The notes under the pieces are model-generated. The model was given only the letters and a program-made list of their open reading frames with translations. It was not told the DNA's origin and searched no databases. This document shows positions 25,501-37,439 of a stretch of DNA of 64,000 nucleotides, in pieces (positions within the stretch are counted from its first letter, which is position 1; each line of letters begins with the position of its first letter). A program made the translations under genes and the position numbers. The stretch is from Aquilaria yunnanensis. Taxonomy: Eukaryota > Streptophyta > Magnoliopsida > Malvales > Thymelaeaceae. The stretch is taken from contig CM077593.1 in the NCBI GenBank assembly GCA_039654915.1, positions 110,905,413 to 110,969,412 on the forward strand, read 5' to 3'.

Positions 25501-26659
25501 AAAGATCACCTAGACCCCCTTATGGGGTATACTTTAACCTACACTTGTGTCTCTCATTTTTCAAATACCTACAATTACCCCCTCCTAAAGCTAACTTTGT
25601 TAATGATTGTTAAAGGTTAAAAAAAAAAGAAAGAAAGAAATAAAAAGCCCAAATTTACCTTCTTAGCTTTCTTCACTATAAACTTTGCCTTGAACTTTAC
25701 AATTCTATTTTCTTAACCATACCTTTATAAAACGACAAGTCTTAGCCGGAGCCAACCCAGAAGATGTCTGTGATAGACTAGGGGAGAGTGTTGTTCGAAC
25801 CAATCGATGAGGGTGTGGTTCAAAAGAATCGAGCAAATCGATGAATTGATTGAATAGATTGAGAGCGTGGTTTGAACGAATCGATGAATTGATTGAACTG
25901 AGACTGGGGGAGAGCTTGGAGAGGGAGAAAATTGGTGGCGTCAAGCGAAGGCGGGAAGTCGAGCGTCAGGATGAAGGAACAGATTATCTCCGACAACCCA
26001 GATCTAAAAGTCAGGAATATGGGCACAGATTGGCGTCACACTCCGTTGGGTCTTGCCCGAATCATAAGGCGCCTCCTCGTGTTTGCTGGTCTTTGCGCCT
26101 CCTCCTGTTCTTGTGTGTTTGTTCGAAGGGGAAACTGATGACCTCCACGTAATCCTCACCAAGCACTCATCTAAACTCGTTGCTCATTCTGGTAATCACG
26201 ACATCAACATTTAGGTGAGGGAGACGGAGATGGAGGGAGACAGAGACGGCGGTGATAACGAATAAAATGGCCGGCAGGCGGTCGCTTCGATTCTGAGTAT
26301 CTTTCTTACTCTTCTCAAGTGATTAAGCTGCGATTAGGCAATTGGAGCCGATGTTGTTGAGGGAAAATTTAAGGTTCTGATCTTAAACGGGGAGACTGGA
26401 GGAGGAGATAGATGGGAACTTGCTGGATCGGATAAGAGAGTTTGGAATTGGTGCAGACAAGGCCTAAATTGTTAAATGCATAAGTTGAAGGGGCAAAATT
26501 TTAAAGGACGAAAGCTAGGAGGGCCAAAGTAAGTAGTTATCTTCTCTGATATAATGCTCATTCAGTTAAATTTTTAGGGGGCAAGTGTAGGCATTTGAAA
26601 AATGGAGATATAAGTGTAAGTTCGTTTATCCCTAAGGAGGGGGTCTGGGTAATTTTCCT
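25501..26659. mobile_element. Long-TIR element C (MULE-like)
   Basis: The left end reads AAAGATCACCTAGACCCCCT. The right end on the - strand reads AGGAAAATTACCCAGACCCC. Both continue into the shared blocks on TACACTT, TTTTTCAAAT and TACCCCC. The flanks TTATAATCAATG and TTATAATTAAAG agree at 10 of 12 positions. The interior (25640-26540) is purine-rich and includes an open frame at 25850-26152 with no recognised domain. Confidence 0.6.
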
Positions 26660-26690
26660 TATAATTAAAGTCGGCTACAAGGACAAATGA

Positions 26691-27912
26691 CAAGTAAATT
26701 GCATCCGTGGCCACTAACATTATATTATTGTCATATTTTGGACCATAACCTTAAAACCTTGTATGGGACGTCATCAACCTTAATTTTTTATTTCATTTTA
26801 GACCTTTAGCAGACGAAAAGTGTTAAAATTAACGTAACTAGCCACATGGCACAATGAATTACCAGCTATAGATGCCCACAATTGGCCAAATCAGACATTT
26901 AAGGTTTATGTTATTAAAAAATGAATAAATTCAGGGCTTATACAGAGTTAGCCCATATCTCTTCTTCCTCCTCCCTCCCCCATAGCCTCTAGCCCTCATT
27001 TGCCTCCTTCAGCCTCAGCTGACTGCGTTAGATTCCAACCCCCTCTATGTCGCCACTTTGTACACCCTCAATGTCGCCATCTGCAACAACAGCTCCACCA
27101 TCTCCCTGCAAGAAATTGGAGCGCTTTGACACCAACCCTTTTTGATCGATGAATTGGCACCCTTGAATCTCCTTCCCTTTTAACGAATTAGTAGAACAAA
27201 GATGAGTCGGAGCAACGACGAGGGTGAATCTCCTTGGCTCTAGCATCATCGCTCCATCGAAGAGCTCCAAAAGTGGAGAATTGCCATTTGTTATCGGCAG
27301 CCGTCGCTCGAATCGTCATTTGATCTTCCTCAATGTCCATTGCTCGATCTCCTCGATGCCAAAAGGGAGAGCGCCAGGAGAGGTTAAGGGTGGAGTAATG
27401 GTAGTGGCAAGGATATTAGCCTTAATTGAGGGATAGAAGGTGGTGAATTAAAGCTAGAAGAATTGGACAAAATCTTACCGGATTGATGAAAGGGGAATGA
27501 CGGATGAGGGAATGAGGGAAGGTAGGGAGGAGTAGCGGTGGATGAGGCCGAGGTCAGAGGCGGGGGGTGAAGGCTGGAGGCTATGGGGGAGGGAGGAGGA
27601 AGGAGGAAGGAGTGGTGTAGGCTAACCCTGTAGATGCCCTAAATTTCTTCATTTTTATGTAACATAGGCCCCAAATTTTTTATGTGGCCAATTGCAGGCA
27701 TCTATAGTTGGTGATTCATTGTCCCACATGGTCAATTGCCTCAAGCTGGCATGTCACATGGCTAGTTACGTTAATTTTAACACTTTCCGTCCGTCAGAGA
27801 TCTAAAATGAAACAAAAAATTGAGGTTGAGGACATTCCATATGAGGTTTTGAGGGTATGGTTCAAAATAGAACAATAATAAAAAATTAGGGGCCATAGGT
27901 GCAATTTACCCA
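26691..27912. mobile_element. MULE-like non-autonomous element D2
   Basis: Sister of D1. It has the same long inverted ends (AAGTAAATTGCATCCGTGGC at the left; TGGGTAAATTGCACC on the other strand at the right), the same inner blocks on TTTTGGACCATAACC and CTAGCCACATGGCA, and a GC-richer centre. Flanks share the exact 8-mer ACAAATGA (26683-26690 and 27913-27920). Confidence 0.75.
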
Positions 27913-27920
27913 ACAAATGA

Positions 27921-28757
27921 TAGCCCAGTAATGAAAATCTTAATAAAACAAGGTTTATATCCTGGTATGTGGCGTTGTTACTCAGCCAAATCCTCTACAG
28001 AGAGTTTCAAGGAATTGCTCTCTAGTATAGATTATTGTGGCACGAGGCAGTTTCCAGCCTAATATACCAAGAATAAGTAAAACTGCAAAAATTGAGCAAG
28101 TTCTGGAAATTAACAGGAAAGATTAACAGTAATACAGTCCAAGTACACACAAATGAACTCATAAGCTCTAGCTATTTTTCAACTCAAAGGCACTTGTTTA
28201 TATTAATGATATTTTATTATTTTTCCCTTGTATAGGTTTTCATTTAAAGTTAATAACTCAGTTTGCTCAGATAATTAAAGATAATGGAGTAATGCTCTCT
28301 GGAGCAAGATGATAAAGAAAAGACACGCGTTTACCACATCAGCAATTCAAGGCCGAAGGATTTGTCGAAAATGAACCCTGGAAGACACCCAAAGTGCTCC
28401 CCCTCGAAGTTACAACCCTGGCAGCAGCTCCCGTAGAGTGAAAAGAGTCCAAGCCCCAGCAGCTACGGATATAATGGATGGAGCAAGCCTTCACAACCAA
28501 ACAATAGGCCCATATTCAGAATCCGATTTAGGGGTTCATAAAACCAAAGAACTGCAATTAGTGCACAGACTTTGCAGCACAAGTGACTCGCTAAATTGAG
28601 AATTAGCTTCCGTGTAAGTTATGTGGAAATTGCTCTTCGATGCAATTAAATTCAATAACGATTCCTTGTCCAAGGCCCCGGTATTGTGTCAACTAGTTTT
28701 TTGCCGATACGATATACGAGTTTATTTTATATATTTAATTGTATATATATAGCTGCC

Positions 28758-28807
<50 letters not shown>

Positions 28808-30100
28808 TATGTAAGAGATTAAAAATAAATCTATATTTCATATATTTAATAAAATTTTATTATTTTTAATTTTTTATAAAAAATAAATGTAACAATTAAA
28901 GAATAATGATCTATTTAAAATCTAAAAGGTGAATTTGATCTTCAACATTTCTCTTTCTTAAGTTCCCCAAAACCAAATAAAGTATAAAATATCAATCCCT
29001 AATTATCAAACTTTGAAATAAAAACTTCAGTTAATTCTAAAAACGTACAAGGGAAATAAAATATGTGTAGTTGAGATGATATTTTATATTTTTTTATATT
29101 AATAAGTATTTAATAGAAAAATTACTTAAAGTAGTTGTTAGTAGCCAAAAAGAATTAAATGGAAAATAGAATTTGTAAAAATAGCTCAATTTTTTTAGCT
29201 AAACAAAAGAGAAAAGAATAGTGTAGTAAAATTAAAAATAATACAATTAATTGCATCTAATCATATATCAAACAATTTTATAAAACAACTGAAATTATTA
29301 TATAGAAAAAGTACAAATCCATCACCACTAATACAAAAAAGATAGAAGTATTAGATTATATGAGAATTTTTTTTTTTCAGTTCAATAAATAAAATAAGAG
29401 AAACAAAAAAATTGAAATAATTGTGTATAGAATTAAAATTACCTATAGTTATATATCCAAAGCTTAACCATTTTCACATCATATGAACTTGAAAGTTTTT
29501 TGTTACTTCCTCTAGCTCACAAATTTAGACTAATTTATACTAAACATTTTTTCTCTAATTACTATATAATTAGTTTTGGTTTAAATAATTGAATTACACT
29601 TTCAATGTAAAAATTTGACATAATTAGTGAATTGAAATTATTACCTAATAAACATTAGTAACCGAAACATTAATAAACAATTGTAATATCATTAACCCAC
29701 AACACTTCTTATAAAGATTCCAATTATATCAATAATTAAATTGATAGATAATACGAGTAAATGATTCCAACTATATTTAAGATAGATAGAAATAAAAGAT
29801 GATGAATAAATTATAACGTAATGAAGATTGATAAGAATTTCAATACAATAAAAATTTAAATAATAGAGTATATTTAGAGGGTCCCTAAAATATTTTGACA
29901 TTAAAAGAGTGAGTCAAAAGGCTTTAAAAAAAATATAAAAATCCCCATAATTAATGATTCCAACTTATTCTCTAAGTTTCTCTTTTATATATAATATAGA
30001 TTAACGAAAGTTGCAATGAAACTGATAAATTCGCAAGGAGCTTATTCAATAGGTCTTCACCCCTTGTTCGATTAAGGAAAGCTTGCTATTCTTCTCTTTA
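27921..30100. other. Intergenic AT-rich region with an (AAT)n tract
   Basis: The part at 27930-28740 has more balanced composition but no open frame that I can assign. 28740-30000 is AT-rich. The presumed 3' untranslated region of ECH2 lies just below 30115. Confidence 0.4.
28758..28806. repeat. (AAT)n microsatellite
   Basis: About 16 consecutive AAT/TAA trinucleotides. Confidence 0.9.
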
Positions 30101-30114
30101 TTCAGATCAGGCTT

Positions 30115-32797
30115 TTACAGTGACGAATGTAGACGATGGAGATCAACGTATCCAGAGAGCACTGCCCGACTTCTTTCTTTCGTCTTTGTCCGAAAAATGA
30201 CTCTGCAGATTATAAAAAATCATCACAAATATGAAGACACATTCCCCAAACTAGATGTGCCTTGAACTAAGAATGGGAAAAGAAACAATACCTCAAGCCT
30301 TCAAGCCACATTTCCGTAACTAAAGTCTCCCCAGGGTACACGTGCAGAAGGAACCGACCAGATATGTTCCTTACCATGTTTGGGTCTCCTCTGCATATAC
30401 ATTTGATGACTGCCCTAACTGCAAACCCAAGAGTGCAAAGACCATGCAAAATTGGCCGCGAGAATCTTTGATACACAGGATAAAACAGTTTCAGACAAAT
30501 CTCAAGCTTAATGTACTTTCATATTAGTAAACTTAAACTCAAGAAAATTTTAACTTAAGCGTACTGACCCAGCAGCTTTTGCAAACATAGGATCTGAGTG
30601 GAGTGGATTATAATCACCAGATAGCCTGTATAGTAATGCCTGCAAAATGGCAGATGTGAAGCTTAGAGGCATACACCCACAACTATTTCAATATCTAATA
30701 TTTCTCTCAAGACACAAGGTAATATCTCATATTTACTCATAAACATCAATTCGTTGAGCGTAACATGTACTTTAGATTATATAACCAAAAGATGCACTGA
30801 GTATTATAACAAAGAAGTGATTTAAATGCTGCATGCCTGAGAGGGTTGAGTAGATTCCTCATATACAGCAAAAGGCTGACTCTTGGGAATCTTCACAACT
30901 GAAGACTGATTGGACGGATAGCTTGAGTATGAAAAAGGATTAGAAGCACTTGAAAAGCCACCAGCACCCCGCAGAAATGCAGTCATCCTGAGGACTCAAA
31001 TTTCCTTTACTAAGCAAACAGGCATATATAAAGAGACTGCAAGCCAATTATGCAAAAGAGAACTCACCTGTTCATGAATAGTAATTCACCAGACTCTTTC
31101 TCATAACTTCTGGTTTCGATTTCAATAACAGCTGCTTTACCTGACAACGCATAGAGGGAGAACACCATGATCGCCAAAATCATTATCATTTAGAGATTTA
31201 TAACCACAGTTCAATGCTAAAGCAACAGCCTATGTCTTGGCTCATTTTTTGCCATTTCTACATGGTTGACTTCTGTCTTCTGTTTTATCTGGTCATGCTC
31301 TTTTTGTTTTGGGGTGCATAGGTAACATAAGAAAGAGCTGATGACTAGCTTATCAGTATGAATTTATTTTATTATAATAAACTGAGAGACAACTGAAGTG
31401 AGTTTGTACTTGTTGCGTAACGGTTATGCATAAACAAGCTCAAGTGACATGAATACAGACCTTTATCATGCAAACCTGCAAGACTGACTTTATTGGTTAT
31501 CTGCATAGGAGAAACAAAAGTAAATAATCACGTCTGATGTTGCTTAAAAAAAATGCAAAATTATGCAAACGAAAGTGAACAAAAAATTAAATCACTTCTA
31601 GACCATCTGATGCAGTAAAGTAGACAGATTTCCAATTTCTAAGCAACTCCTAATCACTGAGGACCTGTTTCTAACACCAGAGCAAGTAAACAGCACATAC
31701 CAATGTACGTGCAGATGAGAACTGTAGAAACTTAAAAAGTCTGAGTTTAACTCTATAGTAATCAATGATGCAAATAAGGACTTGCTACTGGGAGCATTAC
31801 GGTGGCATTTGATGGAAGTGGCTTGTACAATTCTATGTATTGCTGGCCATGCAACAGAAGACTGTGGTCATATCTGTTCGAATTAAAGGGGGAAAGAAGA
31901 AAAGGTTAAGCAGTTTACAAGATTACATATTTCAAGTGCTAAGAAAATCAATCTCGGAGAGAAAATATGAGATTGATATAAGTGAAAAATCAGGACAGCA
32001 GTGACCGCCCAACACAGTACACACTGCAAATTTGAAATGGAAGTGAATTCGAGAGAGCCGGGAGGGGTCATAACTTACTTCAGACCAGGCATATGGAGTC
32101 CCCGCGGCATGGATCCAAGAGTAAGCAGAGCCGCAAAAGTTGGTAAAACCTGTAAGGCGATTGACATAAAAATTAATAAGCTATAACTCGCGGACAGGCT
32201 CAATCACAGGCCTCAGACACTCAAACCGCTAGGAACCAGCCTCACATCATATGGTCGAGCTGCTGTGCCTGAATAAGAGGAGAATCCAGATTTCGAACAC
32301 ATAACAAAGCTTTTTACAGATAGAAATAGATATAGAAGCTATAATATAAATCTCACACTCTAACTCAAATGAGGGATCAGAGAATGATGAGCAAAGTAGA
32401 GCAGGACAGAAAAGACAGGAAGCGAACCTGGACAAACTTTTGCCCGTCTTCATGGTAAACGTACTTCAGTTCATCGGAATCTACCGCATCATGTCCACAA
32501 GCCCCAACACCAAGAGCGTAAATCACAGCGTCTCTGTTGCATATATCGATTTAAACAGTGAAAACGTACATACTATCAAATCAACAAACAAGTCTTGAGG
32601 GTTGTGATTGAGGGCGCTCACCTTCCGGTGTAAGAATAAGTCGCCTGCAAAGGAATCAACAGTGTGGTGAGAGAAATTAAGTGGCAGTACTAAATTAATC
32701 CGAGGTGGACAATTTGGATCAACGGGATCAGATTATGTACCTCGGGGAATTTGTAAGAAAGAATAAGGTCCAGATTGAAAGCAGAAGTATCCGCCAT
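30115..32797 (-). CDS. ECH2: Peroxisomal enoyl-CoA hydratase 2 (MaoC-like, R-specific), 11 exons
   Basis: Hydratase-2 enzyme of peroxisomal fatty-acid metabolism, hydrating 2E-enoyl-CoA to (3R)-hydroxyacyl-CoA, needed for unsaturated acids with even-numbered double bonds. Exons: 32797-32741, 32644-32622, 32533-32428, 32149-32079, 31873-31801, 31500-31461, 31140-31068, 30987-30837, 30639-30569, 30465-30292, 30202-30115; 308 aa. Two hotdog folds: an N-terminal MaoC_N-like half (about residues 5-140) and a C-terminal half with the hydratase-2 motif [11 protein letters not shown] (Asp207 and His212 catalytic by family knowledge), then HGLCTLGFA and [18 protein letters not shown]. The protein ends SSL, a recognised plant PTS1-type peroxisomal signal. 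Intron 8 starts with GC, not GT (see findings). The start gives MADTSAFN, matching the family N-terminus. Confidence 0.95.
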
Positions 32798-33089
32798 TGG
32801 AGCTGGAGGGAAGCTTCTCTATCAGAGGAATCCTTCCCCTTTTCGAGGATAAGAGAACATCGCCCGCTGATCTGACTCCCTTTTTTTTTATTTTGGGTTT
32901 GGATCCACCAGAAGGTGGGGAGCCTTAATGGCTCTCTGACTCTTGTGGCAGACCCGGAACGCCTATCGAGCCCACTGAAAAACAGCCGGACCCACGTCGC
33001 TTCCGTGACGCGAATGAATTCCTGTTTGGTACATAAAAAAATAAAAAACCAACTACGATGAAAACGGCTGAAAAGCACCGATAGCTAAA

Positions 33090-34153
33090 GGCGTAAATGC
33101 GGCTGTGGTTTCTTAAGTCCGGTGACTTGCACAAGTTAGTTTTTAAAATGTAAATTATCGCGATTTAATTCTTTAAGTTTGATAAATATTGTGACTTAGT
33201 CCGTAATTAGATGCCAAGATGAATGACTTTATTTAGCCCACTAGGACAAGACAGGAGGAATCATGTTAGAATGCGGGGTACCAGAAACCATGAAACTTCT
33301 TTGAGGTAGAATGCTCCCGAAGTTCTCCTGGCTTCACCATTTTCAAAAATCACCAATGCTTGACTCAGTTCTGTAGTATTCAGGCCGCACAACAATAGCC
33401 CAACGATTTTGGGTCTCAATTTGGCATGGTTTGTTTCAATTATAATTCGAATCAAATGTGGCTTTTGAAAGTTACTTATGAACCCTAAATTTAATTTTTG
33501 AAATTTAGTTTTGTGTGTGCGAAATTGATAAATGCAAGTTGGTCCTTAGTGTTCACCAGTTCGTGGAGAGTGAAAGCCTTTTGTTTCCAATCTCCAATTG
33601 ATGGAGTATGTGGTCCGGGGGGTCGCGAGACTCGTGATGATCACGAACTCCCGATTTCTAGAAAACAAGTTGCTGGCAATGGGGCGTAAAAGGCTGTGCA
33701 TGGAGACGAGTTGCTGGTGGCTGGGGTGAGGTAAACTGTGATCCTTAGAAACGAGTTGTTACAGCATCACAAAGATGGAGAGAAAAGGCAGGGTGAACAC
33801 TTGACGACAACTAGGGGCTGGGGAGGAGAAGGGGTTGACATCAAATTCAATAAAGCAAAGGCTAACAGCGAAAAGTGAAGCCGAATTTCATGGAGAAGAT
33901 GTAATCAGCGAGGCATATGGCCGGATTTGACTAGAAGATCACTAGCGAATGGGCGGAGAGGGAAAAAGGCCCAACGGCGCATGGTCATGTGACAACCTAT
34001 GCAATTTAAGGGACTAAGTTGCACATACTCTCAAACTTTCAGGACTAAGTCTCTTATTTATCTAACTTTGAGAACTGAGTCATGATGAGTCAATCTTTAA
34101 GGACTAACTCATGCGAGTTACCAAACTTAAGGGACTATAGGCGCATTTAGGCC
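33090..34153. mobile_element. MULE-like non-autonomous element G with perfect 9-bp TSD
   Basis: The left end GGCGTAAATGCGGCTG and the right end, on the other strand, GGCCTAAATGCGCCTATAG continue as imperfect inverted repeats of 100 bp or more, with shared blocks on CTTAAGT and GAGTTAGT. The flanks are identical: ATAGCTAAA at 33081-33089 and 34154-34162. 1064 bp. The same TIR family recurs in element H (40457-42138). No coding sequence is recognised inside. Confidence 0.85.
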
Positions 34154-34185
34154 ATAGCTAAAATATTGGCTAAGTTCATTGGGAT

Positions 34186-34655
34186 TAGAGATATCAACGG
34201 GTAGGGTTCGGGTAGGGTTGTCCCATTCTAGAACCCGCTCCGAGATACAATTCATACAACCCGAATCCTACCCACAACCCGCATCGGGTAAGGTTTTCTA
34301 AACCCGTATCCTACCCTTGTATTGGTGGGTAGGATGCGGGTTCTCGACCCGCAAACCTGCCAAATTATTACATATGAGATTAAGAGAAATATATATGAGA
34401 TTAAGAGAAATTTAACATGTAAACTACGATAAACTTCTTACACAACAACAATAAATATGTTCGAACAAAACAAAAAACAATAAATAACTATGTCCAAACA
34501 ACAATTAATTGTAGTAATACAATTCTCATTGATACCAACTAGTCAAATATAAATAAAATGCAAACTACGCCTGTCAAGCGAACATATACACTTATTGCGA
34601 TTAAATTGGGAATGGTAAAAACTTTTAATGGATATAATATTTTTATTATTTTTTA

Positions 34656-34687
<32 letters not shown>

Positions 34688-35004
34688 GTACACACACAGG
34701 CAGTAAAGCGGATTGTATATATATATATATATACACACACACAGGCACAATGGGTACACTACACACACAACGGTTTATATATATACACATATACACACAC
34801 ACACACACATATATATATACGGACATAGCGGGGCAGATTAGGGGCGGGTTGTTAGCTAAACCCGCATCCTACCCGCACCTAACGGGTTGTATTGCAAAAA
34901 AAATCCGGATCCGCCCCGAATCCATTTAATTGGAAAAAAAACCCTACCCATCGAGTAGGGTAGGATTGGGTATCCACAGGGTAGGGTTCAAATTGACATC
35001 CCTA
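34186..35004. mobile_element. Non-autonomous hAT element with perfect 8-bp TSD
   Basis: The left end TAGAGATATCAA and the right end, on the other strand, TAGGGATGTCAA form the TIR. The flanks are identical: ATTGGGAT at 34178-34185 and 35005-35012. Multiple GGGTAGGRT / ACCCTACCC and ACCCGC subterminal motifs lie in both orientations near both ends. The centre holds long AT/CA microsatellite tracts (about 34660-34820). 819 bp, with no open frame other than repeat translations. The 8-bp duplication and the TIR place it in the hAT superfamily. Confidence 0.88.
34655..34822. repeat. Compound (TA)n/(CA)n microsatellite
   Basis: Alternating TA and CA dinucleotide tracts within the non-autonomous hAT element. 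Frames called here are repeat translations. Confidence 0.85.
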
Positions 35005-35559
35005 ATTGGGATCATGTAATGGTGCAAGATGGGCCGATCCAAACCGGGACTAGGACTGGACTGGACGATCCTGGGCCTAGGTTGATAGGGACTAGGGCAC
35101 GCCCCGGTTGTAAGCGTGCCGATCCTGGTCTAGTCTTAACTCAGTCCTAAGCCGAGTTGGGCCTGGTTCGGTCAAAGGCCATTTTTTTTATTTTTTTATT
35201 TTAATTTTTTGGAATAAATTTTCACTTAAAAATCAGGATTAATACTTTTATTAAGAGTAAAACACTACCCTGATGGTGTCAATTTTATTGATTTCAAAGC
35301 CAAACAGCACTTACATAAGTTGGAACATGCCTTAAAACGAAAAATGGCGAAACGTTCCAAAAGAAATTAAAAAAAACTTATGATTTGTGCTTAACAGCAT
35401 AATCAAATTAGATACAAACTATAAAAATCTAAGAGTCTACCTTATCGGCGTTTTCATTGTCGAAGCTTTTTTGTCTTGTAGCCATGATGCGACAAGACCC
35501 TAATCACGATTGTAGATACACACCTCAACCACATCAAGCAACAACCTTGCTTATTTTTC

Positions 35560-35630
35560 AGAAATAACACGTTTTCCAACGCTGAAAGCCGATTCAGAAG
35601 TAATGGTTGAGATAAGAACAACTAGAACTT
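35560..35630 (-). pseudogene. hAT transposase dimerisation motif, remnant
   Basis: On the - strand the frame reads STITSESAFSVGKRVISE, then meets a stop. This is the hAT C-terminal dimerisation signature (family form: ASESAFSTGGRVI). It is the downstream part of the same transposase as the two upstream fragments. Confidence 0.75.
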
Positions 35631-36350
35631 TCTTTGTCATGATGGACAGTATTGGAAATTTGTTGCTCCTCACTCTCCACTATTTCAAAATGTCGGTCTA
35701 ACTATTCTCCCACACTAAGTTGAGATATGTGTCAACTTTACTAAGACCGGAAGATGCAGATCAAGGCCATTTGAGTAGTTGTTCAACAGGATTGAATGCT
35801 ATTGAAACCAATGATGAGGAAACCCTGACAGTATCAGAAGTACTGCTCCCTATCTTGTCTTTATGTCGGTCGGCATAAATCTTATATAACTCACGCATAT
35901 GCTTCTCAAGAGTAGCAGTTATAGTAAGAACAAATATCTGTGATATATCTAAGAAACTATAATAGTCATCTAGTAGTTGTTATGTGCATGTGATTCTAAC
36001 GGTTAGATCGAGTGCATATGCAAGTAAATAGATGAGGGCATATCGCTGAAATACGAAATTTACTTGTCTTTCATGGCCTTAATCGTGTCTTTTAAAAACT
36101 CGTCGTCTTTGTATTGTTTAAAAATTCATACAATATTAACCAATTACATTAACACCTTGTGAAAAGTGGGATAGTAAACACCAGAACAAAACATGGTGAC
36201 ATCGTAAAAATATCGTAGCACGACAGCTACTTTTGAAAGTTTATCTTACATCTCTTGTTTTAAAATTGTTTTCTTCTCTTTTACATTTATAAAACATGTC
36301 ATATGTGCAGTAAATGGAATCGCATCGATCAACATCTCGTAAGATGAGTT

Positions 36351-36728
36351 TCATTGCGTCGGAAAATCAAGTTTAAAATGTTTCCAACTAAACTGGAGGC
36401 CATTTTCAAGACAATAAACCTTAAACTCTTTTGCAACTTTCGGCCTTGACTTTAAATAATGGATTGTCCACCGAATATGAGTGATTTTGATGCTCAATAC
36501 ATTAAGGCCTTTTTGAACAGCCAAGTTTAAAATATAACAAATACATTGTATTTGAAAAAAAGTAACGTCCCTGACAGGTTCCAACAATTCCTTTAATGTC
36601 TCAACTACAACATCATTGTTGGATGCATTATCAAGTGTTATACTAAAAACCTTGTCATAGCAAAAAAATGCTTTTAAATTTTCAGAAATAACTTGGTATA
36701 TGTTCCAATCAGTATGATCTACCTTCAT
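36351..36728 (-). pseudogene. hAT transposase central region, remnant
   Basis: 125 codons, including KVFSITLDNASNNDVVVETL, followed by FFQIQCICYILNLAVQKGL. These are the conserved DNASNND and R/Q-C-x-C-H-x-LNL motifs of RICESLEEPER/DAYSLEEPER-type hAT transposases. The His of CHILNL is Tyr here. Frame breaks separate it from the flanking fragments, so the transposase is not functional as it stands. Confidence 0.8.
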
Positions 36729-36971
36729 CTACTTAAATGCAATGATACGCTTTTGAATGACCTAACTATCATCGATCCAATGTGTAGTCACACAATAATA
36801 ATCTTGTCTTAAAGGTGAAGTCCACATGTTACTAGTAAATGAAGCAGAATAATCCAGAGCAAAAAAACATGCTTGTAAGTTCGATTTACTGACTTCATAT
36901 ATTTCAAATGCTTCTTTTTTGGAAGTAGTCATAGATGTTCTTTTAAAAGTCAGGTTTAGTTGTGATTTTAT

Positions 36972-37439
36972 CTATTTTTCCATGTGCCTATCTTCAGCTT
37001 GTATAAATGATTTTTCAGTCAACATCATCCATTCTATCATGCATTCTTTACAATTTTGTTGATTAAATTGAAAAATACCTGATGGGCCGGCAGAACTCCC
37101 AAGCTGCGTTTGGCCACTGGTACTACCATCTCTGCTTGGGCAGAGGTTCGGATGCTTATGTTCCATGTACCATTTGATAGTTCCTGTGTCGACGTTTTTC
37201 TTGTGAACAAGCTTTATCTTGTAATGTTTACATTTTTCAAATCGCTCATCGTTCTTATACACTTGATCGAAATGCTTCCAAACCCATGTAGTGAGCCTCC
37301 CTGATTTACCTTGACTTTCAAATTCGAGTTGGTTGCTTGTTAGGGTGGGTTTTGAGCCATTGCTTCCACCAACATTATCGGACAGAGTCACGTCCACCTT
37401 ATTGACGTTGTGATCGGAAAGTTGGTCATCATTCCCCAA
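36972..37439 (-). pseudogene. hAT transposase N-terminus with BED zinc finger, remnant
   Basis: 155 codons. An acidic/Ser-rich start is followed by TTWVWKHFDQVYKNDERFEK, a C-x2-H pair where BED fingers have C-x2-C, and later H-x4-H-x3-C spacing (MEHKHPNLC). Both aromatic residues of the BED signature are present. This is the DNA-binding end of the transposase. The second finger cysteine appears changed to His. Confidence 0.7.

Noticed and set aside
25850..26152. 100-codon open frame inside element C
   Set aside because: Arg/Glu-rich from purine-rich sequence, overlapped by frames of equal length on the other strand. No domain is visible.
28758..28806. Regular short repeats resembling an array
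   Set aside because: A simple trinucleotide microsatellite, with no spacers as a CRISPR array would have.
34543..34828. Tyr/Ile/Thr/His-rich frames
   Set aside because: They are translations of the TA/CA microsatellite, not proteins.
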